Shown: positions 10,914 through 22,927 of the stretch, piece by piece
Numbering within the stretch: the stretch's first letter is position 1
Layout: each line of letters starts with the position of its first letter
Assembly (NCBI GenBank): GCA_026075535.2
Contig: AP026538.1
Location: 6,138,001-6,202,000, forward strand
Length of the DNA stretch: 64,000 nt
Source of the DNA: Tricholoma matsutake
Taxonomy: Eukaryota > Basidiomycota > Agaricomycetes > Agaricales > Tricholomataceae
Direction: 5' to 3'
Notes under the pieces: generated by a model
Seen by the model: only the letters and a program-made list of their open reading frames with translations
The model's database searches: none
Told to the model about the DNA's origin: nothing
Position numbers and translations under genes: made by a program

Positions 10914-11934
10914 TCATTGTCAAAGCTTTATGAGTCTCTACAGACCTCTACAAAGCTCTATGAACCCATATGAACCCCTCCAAAGTTCTACAAACCTCTA
11001 CAAACCTCTACAAAGTCACAAAAATTCTTTGAAATTCTTTGAAACACTTTGAAATTTTTTGCAATGCTTCAAAATTTTTTGCAATGCCTCAAAATTCTTC
11101 GTATGCCTTCGGCCACTGTAATACAATTCCCCCAACCTTCAGACACACATTCCACACTTGCTACACATTGCCACATTGCATTCCGAGCACACCAGACATG
11201 AGGAGACAAGACATTTCACTTTTTAGGACACATTGCAGTGTTTTCAACATTTCCATGATATATTGGAACAATAGGACAAGCACCTTTGATATATTATGCT
11301 TCTACACATTTCCCCTCACATCATTTCTCATTTATTTGTGATTTGGATGCTTCTTTATTGTCTTATTCCTTGCCTCATGGGAGCCTCATGGCCTTATTTC
11401 CTTTTTAGTACTATTTTCCCAAAACTTATATAGTCTTGTACTACTATACAACAAAAAAAAGAATATATTGTTGCATCAGTCCCTCGTATATTGTATTAGT
11501 CTGACTCAGGAGTTTCCCTCTTGAGTTCCAGCACCTTGTCTTAGCTCTAAAGTTCTGTGAATTGTTGTGAACTTCTTCAAAATTTGTTGTACTGTCTCTA
11601 AACTCTCTCCTATCATTTCAATCATCTCTTGTCACCTTTGACTCCCATTGCCATTTCGTACTATCCACACCCTATTCTCATCACTATCCTCGAAAATCTT
11701 CAAAACAACTTTGCACATCCTCAAAATTCTTTGGACTTCTTTGCACACACTCAAAATTCTTTGAACTTCTTTGCAAGATTTTGCAGTACTTCATACAGCA
11801 TCCTGTCACATCGCATTCATGCTCATTGCCAACGGTGATATTTAGTACCACCTCACACCCTTCCTCTGACTTGTGTTATACTGAATAGGACCCTTTTAGG
11901 TGTTTTGTTCAGGTTTCCAGGTTGAGTATCATCA
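10914..11934 (+). repeat. Solo LTR1, main fragment
   Basis: It completes LTR1 (about 1066 bp in total). A 10-bp periodic array of CCTCTACAAA- and TTCTTTGAAA-type units runs from about 10930 to 11110. It is followed by GCCTTCGGCCACTGTA, a TATATAG box near 11428 and the family end GAGTATCATCA. Confidence 0.75.
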
Positions 11935-12466
11935 CTGTGTCACCTGATGCTAATTCATTCCACAGTAAGGCTTTGAAGTCCAAGCATGTCTGCCATTTAT
12001 TGTCGTCCTCATTGTCTGAGTCACCTGTTGGTGAACGGGCTCACTTAGACAAGCTAGCAATGGGAGAGGTGCTCTTCCCCTTCAGGCTGTGTGTCTGGTT
12101 GGTCCCCTTCAAGTAATCTCTGCATCTCACTGACCCTTCTTGCCACACTGCTCTGGTATTGCTTGAAGCTGTTGAGCATCCCAAGATAGGATCTGTAAGT
12201 TGAGATAAAAGAGTCATCTTCGGTACTCTCATGAGGTATGAACTGTTGCAATAGTAATGACACTTTGGGCTTGGAGATCTTATCTGCTCTGAATTGTTGA
12301 ATGATGTTGAGGCATTTGTCCATGACATCTTTCTGTTGAATGTTTCTGGGATGCTTCCGCTCTCTTGGCTGGGTAATGTTGTGCTGATAGCTGATGTCTC
12401 ACCATGTTGCTGCATAACAGTGATGTGAAATGGGGGAGATGTGAGGTATGAATATATATTGTGCAC
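11935..12466 (-). pseudogene. Gag-like retroelement protein, N-terminal half (split gene X)
   Basis: This is the 5' half of the gene whose remainder lies at 75-818. The clearest stretch (12323-12054) is helical, with KISKPKVSLLLQQFIP and SYLGMLNSFKQYQSSVARRV, and continues toward the LTR boundary through stops. The pairing with the left half rests on strand, order and family recollection; removing the LTR block would bring the two parts together. No start codon is proposed. Confidence 0.5.
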
Positions 12467-12469
12467 AAA

Positions 12470-12706
12470 CTAAGAAGCCAGAGCATGAGAGTAGTGAAAG
12501 GAGGAAGCGACAGTGGTACTCATGCTTAGGGCGAGTTCATATCTTATGCAAGTGAGACAGTAATGTTGACATAGCGAGGACAGCTTACTGAGCAGCCTGA
12601 TGCACTGAGTGCTATGACAGAATTGGGAGCTTGGGAGCTCAAGAGGAATACTGCAGAAGGGGCATGTACCCTGAAAGGCCATGGGGGCGAAGGATGTGAG
12701 CAGCAC
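12470..12706 (-). other. Short Cys-rich open frame upstream of gene X
   Basis: A 78-codon minus-strand frame with CPFC, C...C and LCQHYCLTC spacing could form a zinc-binding patch and could be an upstream exon of gene X. There is no recognisable family and no clear splice junction. It may be a chance frame. Confidence 0.25.
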
Positions 12707-15231
12707 ATCCAGAGGCGGCTATGTAGTCAAGATCCCTCACGGTGATTAGCTACAAGTAAACAAGCAAGTTTAAATTTCATTACTATAACCAGTCACCTAC
12801 TTGGCCACACTGGGTACTCAGCCAAACATGTATTTAATGATTAAATAGCTGCTAATTTGGATAGTTATGTGTTTTAATTTTGAGAATTGGACCTAAGAAA
12901 GGTGTATATCACACCTCATTCACCGATTGTGATCCGTTGCCGAGATATGATGGCTTGATGTGTCCTGAAATGTTATTTTGATGTGTTTTCTTATTTCCTG
13001 CTTGTGCCTGATATGGTAATTCACCCCATCGAGCATCATTTCTTCACCTCTTGCCTCAAAACTTGTTGCACATCTCAAGCACATCTATCACATCCCAGTC
13101 TGCTCTTAATTTGCATGTATTTATGGGTTTTGGAACATTAGTTACTTATCATAAGGCTGGGTAACATGTTTCTTGATCCTAAGATCACTGTGACCTTGAG
13201 TTGATGATTGCGAGCACATGGACCTGCTGCCACCTTCATATGTTGTTCTCATCACTATTCCTGTCCTTTAAATGATACCCCACTATTTTTATATATTTTT
13301 GTTCTCTCATATGTGACATACTTACACTAAAATGCCATCTTTTGCATACCTGTACTTCAAAATGAAGTCTTTGTCCAAGGGTGACATTGGGGAAAAATTG
13401 GCTATGCAGGTACATAGCTGTATCATTAAATATTATTATAAGACTCTCAAGGCACCCAACCAAGGTAACTTGTTCCTCTAACAGCCAACCTCATCCCTCT
13501 CTGATGCTGCCTCAGCCATATTTTTGCACCAGAAGCATAGAGGGAGTTACAGAGGCTATAATGGAATAATAAGATGTGGACATGTATTTATGAAAATTTT
13601 GAAGGCTTCTCTGAGCTGCATTCCTTCTGCTGCATTGATGGGGGCTGATAATGTTGCGAGGAGAAGGAGGGACAACTCAAATGCATTTTAAGGCATTAAA
13701 CTACTTTATATGAGTTGAAATGCATATTTGCATACAATTATGCCTCTGTATATAAAGTGGTGACCTGTTAGCAGTCAAAGACACTTTCCACAACAACAAT
13801 GTGCAGTGTATCAACATAATTTCCCACACCTGGCCAACTTGCTGGTTTTGCTTAATTTGGCAGTCTCTGCTGCAAAATATTCACAGTGTGCATAATACTG
13901 TAATTCATATTCAATCTCCTTTCATCCTGGACTCTTATGTGGCCAACTACCCGACCTTCCATAGTAAAGTGGATCCATGGGAATGGAACCCAAACCGTAT
14001 ATATGGGCTGTACATGTGAACACATCTAAAAAAGGAAATGTTGGCAAACAATTGTCGACACCTGACCACAACAACAACTTGAACAAGAACAACAATGACA
14101 GAAATGACAACAAAAACAACAACAACATCACAGTAAGACTTTTTTCCCCTTATACTATACTATGTATTGCTTATTTTTCTGAGTATACACTAGTATGTAG
14201 ATACTACATTCCAGTTTATTCTCATTCCTCCTCTGAGTGGCAGTAGTCCCACATACTACTGTTACAGACTGAGTTTCAGGTGTCAGTGATTCAATTATGT
14301 CTTGAGCTCTAATGGGGTCAAATTTTACAGGGTGGTGTATTCTCAGAGGGCCTTGGTGTGAAATGCAGAGAACAGTGTGGAACTTGTCCTTTCAACCCAT
14401 CAATTGTAAGGACACAGCTGAAAAAGGAAATTCCAAGTTCCATTTATGGAATGATGTCTGTATCCCAACTTGAGGTATGGTGGGAAAATGTCTGTGATGG
14501 AGTGTGCAACTTGCCAAACTGCAATGACTGTGAGCAAATGTGATGCAATGTGCCATTGTTGTTGCTTGATGACAACCTTATTATCTCCCCATCAATGAAC
14601 ATTGCCCCTTGCACAGTATGTCAGGAGGTCTCATTCACTGCTCCATCGCACTACAGGTATGAGTGTGCTTCCTTGAGGCCCTTAGTGTAACATTGACAGC
14701 TCTGATTCTGTCTAATAGATGTTGCCTGAGGCACTGACACCAGCAGATGTTGCTTCTGGAGCATGAGACAACTAAGGTTCTTGATGTGAGGTGTGCTTGT
14801 CCATGTCACCCCTTTAATACCTTCCCATCCATCCCTTGCCTGTCTTGAATCTTGCCACCACCATGCTGGTGTTAAAACTTGCCCACTCATTGTGCTTAGC
14901 ATCCTTGGACTGCTGTTATCTTTGAAAGCCATGTCACATCCATGTGTATATCGAGCAACCTCTTTCATATGATCTTTTGACCCTTTCTCCCCCCAAAAGC
15001 AGACTGTTGTAGCTCATGGACTTCTGCATCTTGAGCAATCTATTCCATGTCTGACAAATGTATGTTGCTGACCTGCAGCTTCAATATGTTTTTTGATTTG
15101 TTTTTACTCCCTCAGACCCAGATGGAGTACTCCTACGTATACCCTACTGCTCACCATCTTGAGGTTCTGATCCTCATTGTGGTGTTCCTGCCATCCACAC
15201 CCTGTCTGTCTTCTGCTCCACACTCTTTGGG

Positions 15232-15474
15232 CATTGCACCTAGTGAGGCCCATCTACCTTGCCTGTCCCCTGTCCTATGCCTTTGGTGTGTCTTGTTTAG
15301 TGAGGCCTGTCTGCCTTGTCTGTCCCATATCTTGCACCTTTGGTGTGTCTTGTTTAGCAAGTCCTGTTTGCCTTGTCTGTCCCCTGTCCTATGCTTTTGG
15401 CATGTCTTGTTTAGCAAGGCACATCTACACTGTCTGTCATCTGCCCTATTCCACTGGTGTGTTGTATTGATAAG
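15232..15474 (+). repeat. 57-bp tandem repeat, about four copies
   Basis: Units of the form GTGTGTCTTGTTTAG...CTTTG repeat every 57 bp with some divergence. The frame stays open, giving a 19-residue Cys/Leu-rich period, but the peptide looks like a by-product of the repeat. Confidence 0.85.
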
Positions 15475-16027
15475 GTCATGCTGTGTGAAGCTCAGTAGTG
15501 CCTACAGATCCACTCACACTGTCTGTCTCTGGGCACATTGCATTAAGATGTTTAATCTGGCTGTGTTTATGAGATTCACACAGTGTTGGGATTGGCACAT
15601 CCTTTCCAGAATACTGCATGCCCATCTTTCCTGCAATGCAATGTTATGACTTTTATGCATGCCTATGTTGTATAGTTCATATGCTGTCCTCGATTAATCG
15701 ACATGTTTTGCATGCTCTATCGAAGGCTGACCCTCAGTTGTCTGGCTTGAGCAGTCTACAAAATCTTTGCCCAATGTCATTAATGCTTAGTTGGGTATTC
15801 CTTTCAATTGAACTTCAATGCCTTTTGGTGAGCTTTTACCTACATGGCTCATCTCAACCTCATGTGTATCATGGCATACGATGCAACTGCCAGCGACCTT
15901 GGTGAATTGTTTGTAACCTGTCATTGGCTTGCACACCCCCACAGTATTGTCATGCTGGTGGGAGTGTTCAATGTGAACTTCCATTTGGTGTCATAGAGCC
16001 ATGCATTGGCTGTACTACTGATGTGAA

Positions 16028-16056
16028 TCAAAAACAACAACAACAACAACAACCCC
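16028..16056 (+). repeat. (CAA)n microsatellite
   Basis: Six to seven CAA units follow an AAAA stretch and end in a C-rich run. Confidence 0.85.
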
Positions 16057-16422
16057 CACCCAAAAATTCAAAGGTCCTTAATTTATGGGCCACCCAGCTC
16101 CCTAAAGCCTATCAATTAGACTTCTCATCAAATCTGAATCCCTTTTGAGATCATATCATACATACAATCTTGTTCAAATTTGCACTATAGTCTTGATATA
16201 GACTTCAAACATTGCTGAATTTCTTTCCTTTCCTTTCTTTGAAAGTGATGAGCTCTCGTATATCATTTTCCATATCTTGTTATTACCATCTTATATCTTG
16301 TCTGATCTCCCAGTTACTTGTTTTTAGAATTGTCTTTTTCACATCCTTTATTTGTTTGATTTTTGACAGTATCATATCTCATGAGTTTTATGTGACTAAC
16401 CCCTTTTCCTTGTTATCTAGAA

Positions 16423-18108
16423 TGGATAAGGGTGTTACTATGTCCAATCCTCCTCCTCCTGTTACAACTACTACTCTGCCTAATCTGCCCACAACCCCAA
16501 TAAAGCAAATGGCCAACCCCCCTGTTTTCTCTCCTTGTAGAGCACTTGCCTACCCCAGCTTCATGGCCTCATGCTCTGGGACTGTAGTGGTCAAGGAAGT
16601 TTCATTAGCTTCTGGGTGTGAGTTAGTTGTTCAAGGGATTCCAGCTCCACCATGTGGCAAGTCTGTTGAAACCATGCAAAACACCATCGATGATCTGCGC
16701 AAGTCAAATGAAGTCCTCCATGGTATTCCCCTCAAAATCAGACCCTACCCTACTTGTGGGAGTGACTGGACTTCCACATGCTACCTTTGATGCTCAATTC
16801 AAACCCAAGTCCCTCTCTGGTGCTGGTGCTGAACCAAGATGTGATCTGCTGGATTTATGGAGGGTGGCAATTAGTGAAGCACATAGGGATTGGGAGGTTG
16901 CATGGATGCCCATGGTTCATGGTACTGATAAGAGGATGTGGGTCCACTTCCTGGATGTTTGTGAGGATGATTCATGATCATCTGGACAACAGCAAGAAAC
17001 AATGGATTGTGGGCCAAAGCTGCCAACTCTCCTGTCTGCAGCTCCTTCATGAATAAAGGAGGTGTCATACTGTCCTTGGCCTCTCCCATGCATGTCAATG
17101 TGATTCTAGCCATGTGAGAGGTGAATGTCCCTGGCATTGCACAGGCATTAAAAGTCACCTGGGGATGTCAAATTGAAATCTTGAACACATTCAAATTAGT
17201 AATCATGGGAGCAACAGACAAGTTTGAAGGGATAGAGGCCTCCTTGAGGCATGGTTGACTGACAATTTTGTATCAGAAGGGGAGTCTACACTGGCTTGTA
17301 CTCGAGTTCCTTCATATGAATCAGAAGTGTTTGTGTTCCACATGATGATGTGGGATGCTACATCAAAGGTCCTTAGCCCTGCCGCAGCCAAACTCTTTGC
17401 ATGTGACTTCTCCAAGTACAAGTCACTTGTCGCACCTCAGTCAGTTTACTCTGTGAACAACAAGGGCCTGTGGTGGTGGGCCTCTGTTTGTGAAGAGTTT
17501 GTCAAGGGATCTGATTCAATGAAGGAAGGCTTGAAGGCAATGCACCGACAAATCAATTTAATGCAAAAGGAAAATTGTCAGAACAATGAGGTGACCCGGC
17601 TCCAGCTGTCAATGCTGATGATGAACATGAACATCCTCTGTATCACTTCTTGGAAAGGCTGTGATGGACACTCAATGGGCGCTTATCCAGTCTTCCAGAA
17701 TGGGGTACTCACAAAATCTTTCAGATTTGCAGACAGCAGGTTTGATTGCAAAAATGGAGGTGATGATGATGTTTGATGCAGCTGAACAATTGAAGTTTGA
17801 GCAGATGGTGGCACAACCCAAGCAACAAGAGGCAAACTTGCATGCAAAGATTGAGGAGGGTACCAACAGCCTACAGAACCTCATGGGGCCCCATAGGTCA
17901 ACAACTCATTGAGTTCATCAGTGAACATCCTGTTGTTGACAATGATTCCTTTCTCAGGTGTTATACTGACCTGACAGTTATCCTTGTTTCAATGACCAAT
18001 AAAGTCTTTGGACACGTCAAGCCCTATGCCAAGCAGGTGGAAGTTTTGACAAATCATAAAATCAAAGGTATCGTTTGTAATATTCACTCAGTTGGAGGTG
18101 CAATTTGA
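16423..18108 (+). pseudogene. Non-LTR retrotransposon H, upstream coding part
   Basis: Fragments in several frames run in the plus direction. There is a proline/threonine-rich start (MDKGVTMSNPPPPV at 16423), a stretch at 16800-16975 (LLDLWRVAISEAHRDWEVAW), and a longer piece at 17255-17776 with a coiled-coil-like tail (LKAMHRQINLMQKENCQNNE). Order and strand place them ahead of the RT of H. I do not recognise a defined domain. It could include the ORF1-like region; an endonuclease was not seen. Confidence 0.45.
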
Positions 18109-20274
18109 CATGCGAAGTCCGGTGGAGTTGTACATGTATCGCTCAAGGCAATGTCTTGCTATCACTCAGCTACCACTGCATTCCCCCATCATGCTACTTG
18201 TGACAAGATTGTGGCATATCTTGGAGGCCTGTGGCAAAAACTGCACAAGGAACTTTGTGCTGAAAAGGCAAAAGAGATTATACTATGTGCCAAGTGATCT
18301 GATAGGTTCAAGGTTGCAGATGTGTTAAAGGGAGGCTCAACTAAGAAACTTGTCCAATTCTTTGACTATATTCCACCACCCCTTGTTGTTGATGATCTTG
18401 ATAACCAGATAAACTTGTCAGTGACCCTGAAGGGGTCAAGTCAACAACAAGAGAATACTTCAGGAGACTGTATGATCATAGCAGGGAGCCAGATATGCCT
18501 AAATCATGGCTCAAAACCCCTTCAGTTAGGGAAGTGCATGAACAGGTGGCTAGTGAGCCATTTGTGTGGCCACAATTGACAAGTCTAGCTGATTTTGGGG
18601 CCATGTTATGGAGAGGAAATGCGTGTCCATCTCCAGGGCCTGATGGATGGGAAAAATGGAATGTGAAGTCTCTCTCTGATGATGCACTGAAGCTGGTTCT
18701 TGATCTTCATAATTATGAAGTGGCTAATGCTTGGTTTCCTGGAGATATTAAAGATATGTGGCTAACATCATTTCACAAATGAGGTTGCCACACAGATCTG
18801 AAGAATTGGAGGGGCCTGATGCTGTCCAACTTTCTTGCTAACACACCAATGATGTGGCTGAATGGCTGTCTTATTCGAAATGCAGCAGACAAGAAAATTC
18901 TCTCAGATACACAGGTAGCAGCACAGCCAGGAGTTCAAACTCGAGACTTAATGAGTTTTCTTGCTGGGATCAAAACATGGTTGGCACATCACAAGCAGCC
19001 AATATATGCAATCAAGAGAGACCAAATGAAGGGTTTTGACTACTTGTCACCCAATGGTTTCTATGACATGATACATGCATAGGGACTCCCCCTCAATAAT
19101 TGATCTGGATAGGGCAGCCCAGACAAATACACAGTGTTTTATCCAAACTGCTTATGGAGTTACTGAACCGTTGACAGTTTCAGGTGTAACTAAGCAAGGC
19201 GGCCCACTTCCTCCATTAAAGTTGATGTTCACCACCAGTATGGGCCATTAGCCATTACTATCTCAATGATATTTTGGCAGAAGATCCCAATGTGCTAGTG
19301 ATCTTGATGAGCAGCTTGGAGAAAGCCGATCCTCACATGGCAGACTCCAGGTCCAGCCTAGCAGTACCAATGGTTGAAGCAACAGATGACACATACCTTT
19401 TTGCTAAGTCCCTCTCTTCTCTTCAGCAGAACACACTTGAAATAGAGCAGTTTCAGGCTGCATACAGCTGGCTAACAAACTGGGGCAAATCTGTTGCATA
19501 TCTCCTCAATGGCACTGTGGATCATCCAAAATTGATCGTCTTTCAATCTGTGTCAGTGGGACCTGATGTTGACCCTATGACTATCTCCAAGCATGAGGTG
19601 TCACTAGTTCGAGATGAGTTGGAGTTTCTCAGAACTCATGTTGATGATCCCAGTGCTCAGTTCAAGGAGATTCAAATTATTGACACCTTTCAGTTTCCTC
19701 GGATCTATGAATGACTCCCTATCACCCTGCTTTAGAAGATAGTTGCTCAAAATGTGGTATCACGTTGCTGGGCACTGTTGTATCTACAACCTGTAAAGCA
19801 GACTGATGCAGAGGTGTTGGATAAATTGATCATTGAGAAGGTACATGTGGCACTCGGGTTTCTGTTCTGACCAAAAATGTCCATTGCCACCCTTCCTGTC
19901 ACTCTCCATGGCTTTGGTTTCCCATCACTTGTGCATATAAATGCTGGTATAGCATTGAGTGGGTTAGCTTGTGATCTCAATCACCACATTCCTGCATATA
20001 GGTCAATGGCATAAATTATGATGATGGATTGGATGTGCAAGAAGAATAGTTGTGTTAATCCACAGGGCTTAACTCATGATTTTTCTCATTACTCACGATC
20101 TATCCCATCAGAGTGGATAACAGCACAAAAATAAATGAAGGAGCTTTTGCTATCTCTGTGGAATGTTGATCAGTCGAAAGTGGCACAAGGTGATGTATCA
20201 CTAGCTCATATATTGAATTCATGCCATCACCATGCTCCCCAGCATTTCAAACACCTGAATGGAACCTTGCTTAG
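18109..20274 (+). pseudogene. Non-LTR reverse transcriptase of element H
   Basis: RT motifs appear in order across frames: PSPGPDGWEKW (about 18620), NWRGLMLSNFLA, DTQVAAQPGVQTRD, then RDQMKGFDYLSPNGFYD carrying the first catalytic Asp (about 19030), QGGPLPPLK (about 19196) and the second catalytic box EATDDTYLFA (about 19377-19406). This belongs to a LINE-type RT family common in agaricomycetes. Stops at about 18781, 19081 and 19714 and several indels break it. The frame at 20135-20274 continues at 36059 once element D and one CTTAG copy are removed (LLRLLQIKG), so D landed in a readable gene. Confidence 0.75.
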
Positions 20275-20982
20275 TGTCAAGAACTGTTCCTCACCTGATC
20301 GGAACCCAGATCCATCTGACCCTTTTCTGCACATCGAACCTGACATTTGTCTACTCTTCCCGATTTCGTTCCTGGCTGCCTTGCACTGCCCACACTGCTG
20401 TGCACCAGGCCACCTTGTACAGCACCCATGGCTGCCTTCCCAAGGCTGCCATCTCTATTGCAAATTCGACTACAGATTCCTGTGCGGCTCCCGCTAGGTA
20501 ATTTATCTATGCAGTCAAGACACTGCCGCAGTCTTTGTTCCTGTTCCACATTTATTCTGGACTACAGTATTTAAGCTTAGTTAGTTTCGCCTTGTATTCC
20601 TCAGTTCGTATATTGACATAGACTCGACTTTAAACTTGCCAATCTAAATCTCCTTCTACTCCTACCTCAGTCCACTAAGAGTCTGAACTCCCTTTGACTC
20701 GACCTCTAGTCTTCCTCTGAAGTTCTAATCTCATCTGAACTTAACCCAAGTCCCTCCATACTCCTCCCCACATTTACCCGCACTTCCCCACTCCTACCTC
20801 CATACCTTTGTCTTGAAATTAGGACACCAGATGAGGTGAAGGGCACAGCTTCTTACAAGCTGAAGCCAAGTCCTTTCCATTTCCCCTCCTGCAGAATGCG
20901 CAATGACCCAACAACCTTCTGCTATCAACACCCACAGGGTCTGATCGGATTCCAATGAACCTTCCAGGATCAGTTCTTAACA
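20275..20982 (+). repeat. 5' LTR of chromovirus D
   Basis: It starts TGTCAAGAACTG and ends TTCTTAACA. A TATTTAA box is at 20568-20574. The predicted RNA start AGTTCGTATAT is at 20603-20613; the 3' LTR has AGTTTGTATAT there, a CpG-type difference. Confidence 0.92.
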
Positions 20983-20984
20983 GT

Positions 20985-20995
20985 ATATACAAACT
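20985..20995 (+). promoter_or_regulatory. Self-priming PBS candidate of element D
   Basis: ATATACAAACT starts 2 nt after the 5' LTR and is the exact 11-nt complement of AGTTTGTATAT in the 3' LTR (35679-35689), located 36 bp after a TATA-like box. Eleven bases is the primer length known for Tf1. Confidence 0.7.
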
Positions 20996-21214
20996 CACAC
21001 TTCACTCGTCTCATTCCTCTCTATGACCCCTACCGAGACCCACCAGCGCACAACAAGAAATTCCCAATGCACTGGTACTATTCCTGGGATCTCTGCAATC
21101 CAGTGATCCACCCTTTCCGACCCTCGACCTGCCACTACTTTTGGAGTGTCTTCCAGACCCTCAAATATATCCCGACAAATTGGCTCAGGAGTCCCTTCAA
21201 TCAGTGCCAATCTC

Positions 21215-22403
21215 ATGTCCTCCTGGGCCCCGCACCCTTCCGCCAACCCAGAAGGTTTTCATTCAAGAACTCCCCTTGAGTATGTAGGGGGCATCAACCA
21301 GCCTGAACACTTTGGGTTGGAAGATCCTGGTCTAGAGGACAAACCCCCCAGTGGACCCAACAACCCTAGTGGTCCTGATGGCCCTGGGGGTGACCCCGAT
21401 CCCAATTATCCAGATGATCAACCTCCCACAGTGGAAAACCCTGACCCAGGGGATAGGTTCATAGATGTCCTTTACAACCTCTTGGAGAGTATCCACACCC
21501 TTTGTCAGAATAATGCACCCAAGACCGAGAAAATCAAAGTTCGCAACCCCAACACTTTCGACGGCGCCAACCTGAAGAAACTTAGAGACTTCTGCAATCT
21601 TCATTTCCACGACCATCTGCACATATTTTCCTCTGATGAGAAAAAGATTATATTCATCCTTTCTTATCTTAAGGGATCAGCTCTCAGTTGGTTTGAGCCT
21701 GGTCTGATTGACCTGACAGATTCCGCACACTGGATGTGGGACTATGAAGCTTTCCTCGCCGAGCTGGAAAGCAACTTTGGTCCACATGACCCAGTCAGAG
21801 ACGTGGAAAAAGCTCTCTGACTTAGCAATGAAGAAAGGTGGTCATATCATGAAATATAATGTTGACTTCTGGGAATTAGCTTCTAGGGTCAACTGGAATG
21901 AAGCAGCCCTTTGTGACCGCTATTTCCGCAGTCTTCTGCTCCAGCTTCACATAGAAGTTCTCCAGGGTGGTAAACCCAATACTCTTGCAGAACTGCGCTT
22001 GAAAGTGCAGGACAGCAATGACATCTACTGGATGCAAGAAGATGAATCCTGTTTTGAAACAAAGAATTCCAGTAACATCACTAACTCTAGTCAGAAGGAC
22101 ACTTCCAAAAGTCCTTCCCCATTGACAAACCAAACCTCTTCAAACTCTGCCCACAGTAACACCTCCAACCAGCAATCTTCCACAACAAAGAACACTCCCC
22201 AGGACAAGCCCAAGTTGTCCATCTCCGATAAGTTGGGGAAGAATGGCAAGCTTACTGGGGAGGAACAAGAACATCACATGAGAGAACAACTTTGTCTCTA
22301 CTGCAGTGAGGAAGGGCATGTAGCAGGAAACTGCCCAAAATCCAAAGCCGCAAAAGCCCATGCATCTGCTGTCATTCCTGACACTACAGACTCAGAGAAA
22401 TAG
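21215..22403 (+). pseudogene. Gag with zinc knuckle (element D)
   Basis: The first ATG in frame is at 21215. A Gly/Pro/Asp-rich leader precedes a retrotransposon gag domain (FDGANLKKLRDFCNLHFHDH, then KIIFILSYLKGSALSWFEPG). A frameshift at about 21805-21818 moves the reading to the 21744-22403 frame, which ends with the nucleocapsid knuckle CLYCSEEGHVAGNC (CX2CX4HX4C). Only that shift prevents a continuous gag of about 390 residues. Confidence 0.85.
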
Positions 22404-22927
22404 TTTGCAACCCTCAGGAAACAGCCATTGGGGCTGGGGGTTGCATTGACCTTACCCATTTGGCTGCCTACGTTCATCTCAATGCATCCGCTCTTTCCGA
22501 CCCTGACTCCCTAACCATTCTTTTAACCCTTCCCAACTCTTCCACTCCTGTCTGAACCCTTATCGACTCTGGCTCCTCCCACTGCTTCCTTGACTCCTCT
22601 TTCATGTTGGATAGCCAACTCAGCATGAAATCCATTAACCCAATCGGTCTACAACTCTTTGATGGATCTTGCAACTCCACCATAACTCAGGTCATTAAAC
22701 TTCCAGTCACCTTCCCTGCCAGTGAAGTGTTCAATTTGTCATTCTATGTAACCTCGCTCGACTCTTCCTGTTCTGCTGTACTCGGTCATAACTGGCTGAA
22801 GCAATACAATCTGTTGATTGACTGGTCTTCAAGCCAACTTGCTTTCCGCTCTGCAGATCATAGAGGTCCAGCACCCCCAATGTCACCTTTGTCCCCAAAC
22901 CTTCTGGTAGAAATCCTCGACTCCTCC
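22404..22927 (+). pseudogene. Aspartic protease (element D)
   Basis: The retropepsin box LIDSGSSHCFLDS lies just after a TGA at 22553-22555 that stands where related elements have a charged residue (CGA to TGA expected). The LGHNWL motif (about 22783-22800) marks the C-terminal part. The protease is read through to the RT region in the same frame. Confidence 0.8.

Larger units (their letters stand above)
12707..16422. other. Unassigned region between gene X and retrotransposon H
   Basis: No convincing gene was found. Short frames at 14651-14968 (minus, 105 codons) and 14358-14543 (plus, Cys-rich) have protein-like composition but no family I recognise. AAC-rich low-complexity DNA occurs at about 14070-14130. 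It could be decayed DNA transposon or the 5' part of H. Confidence 0.4.

Noticed and set aside
819..11934. Clean target duplication for LTR1
   Set aside because: The flanks CCAC and CTGT agree at only two of four bases, so no duplication is claimed.
15232..15474. CRISPR-like array
   Set aside because: Units are adjacent with no unique spacers and the genome is eukaryotic; it is a plain tandem repeat.
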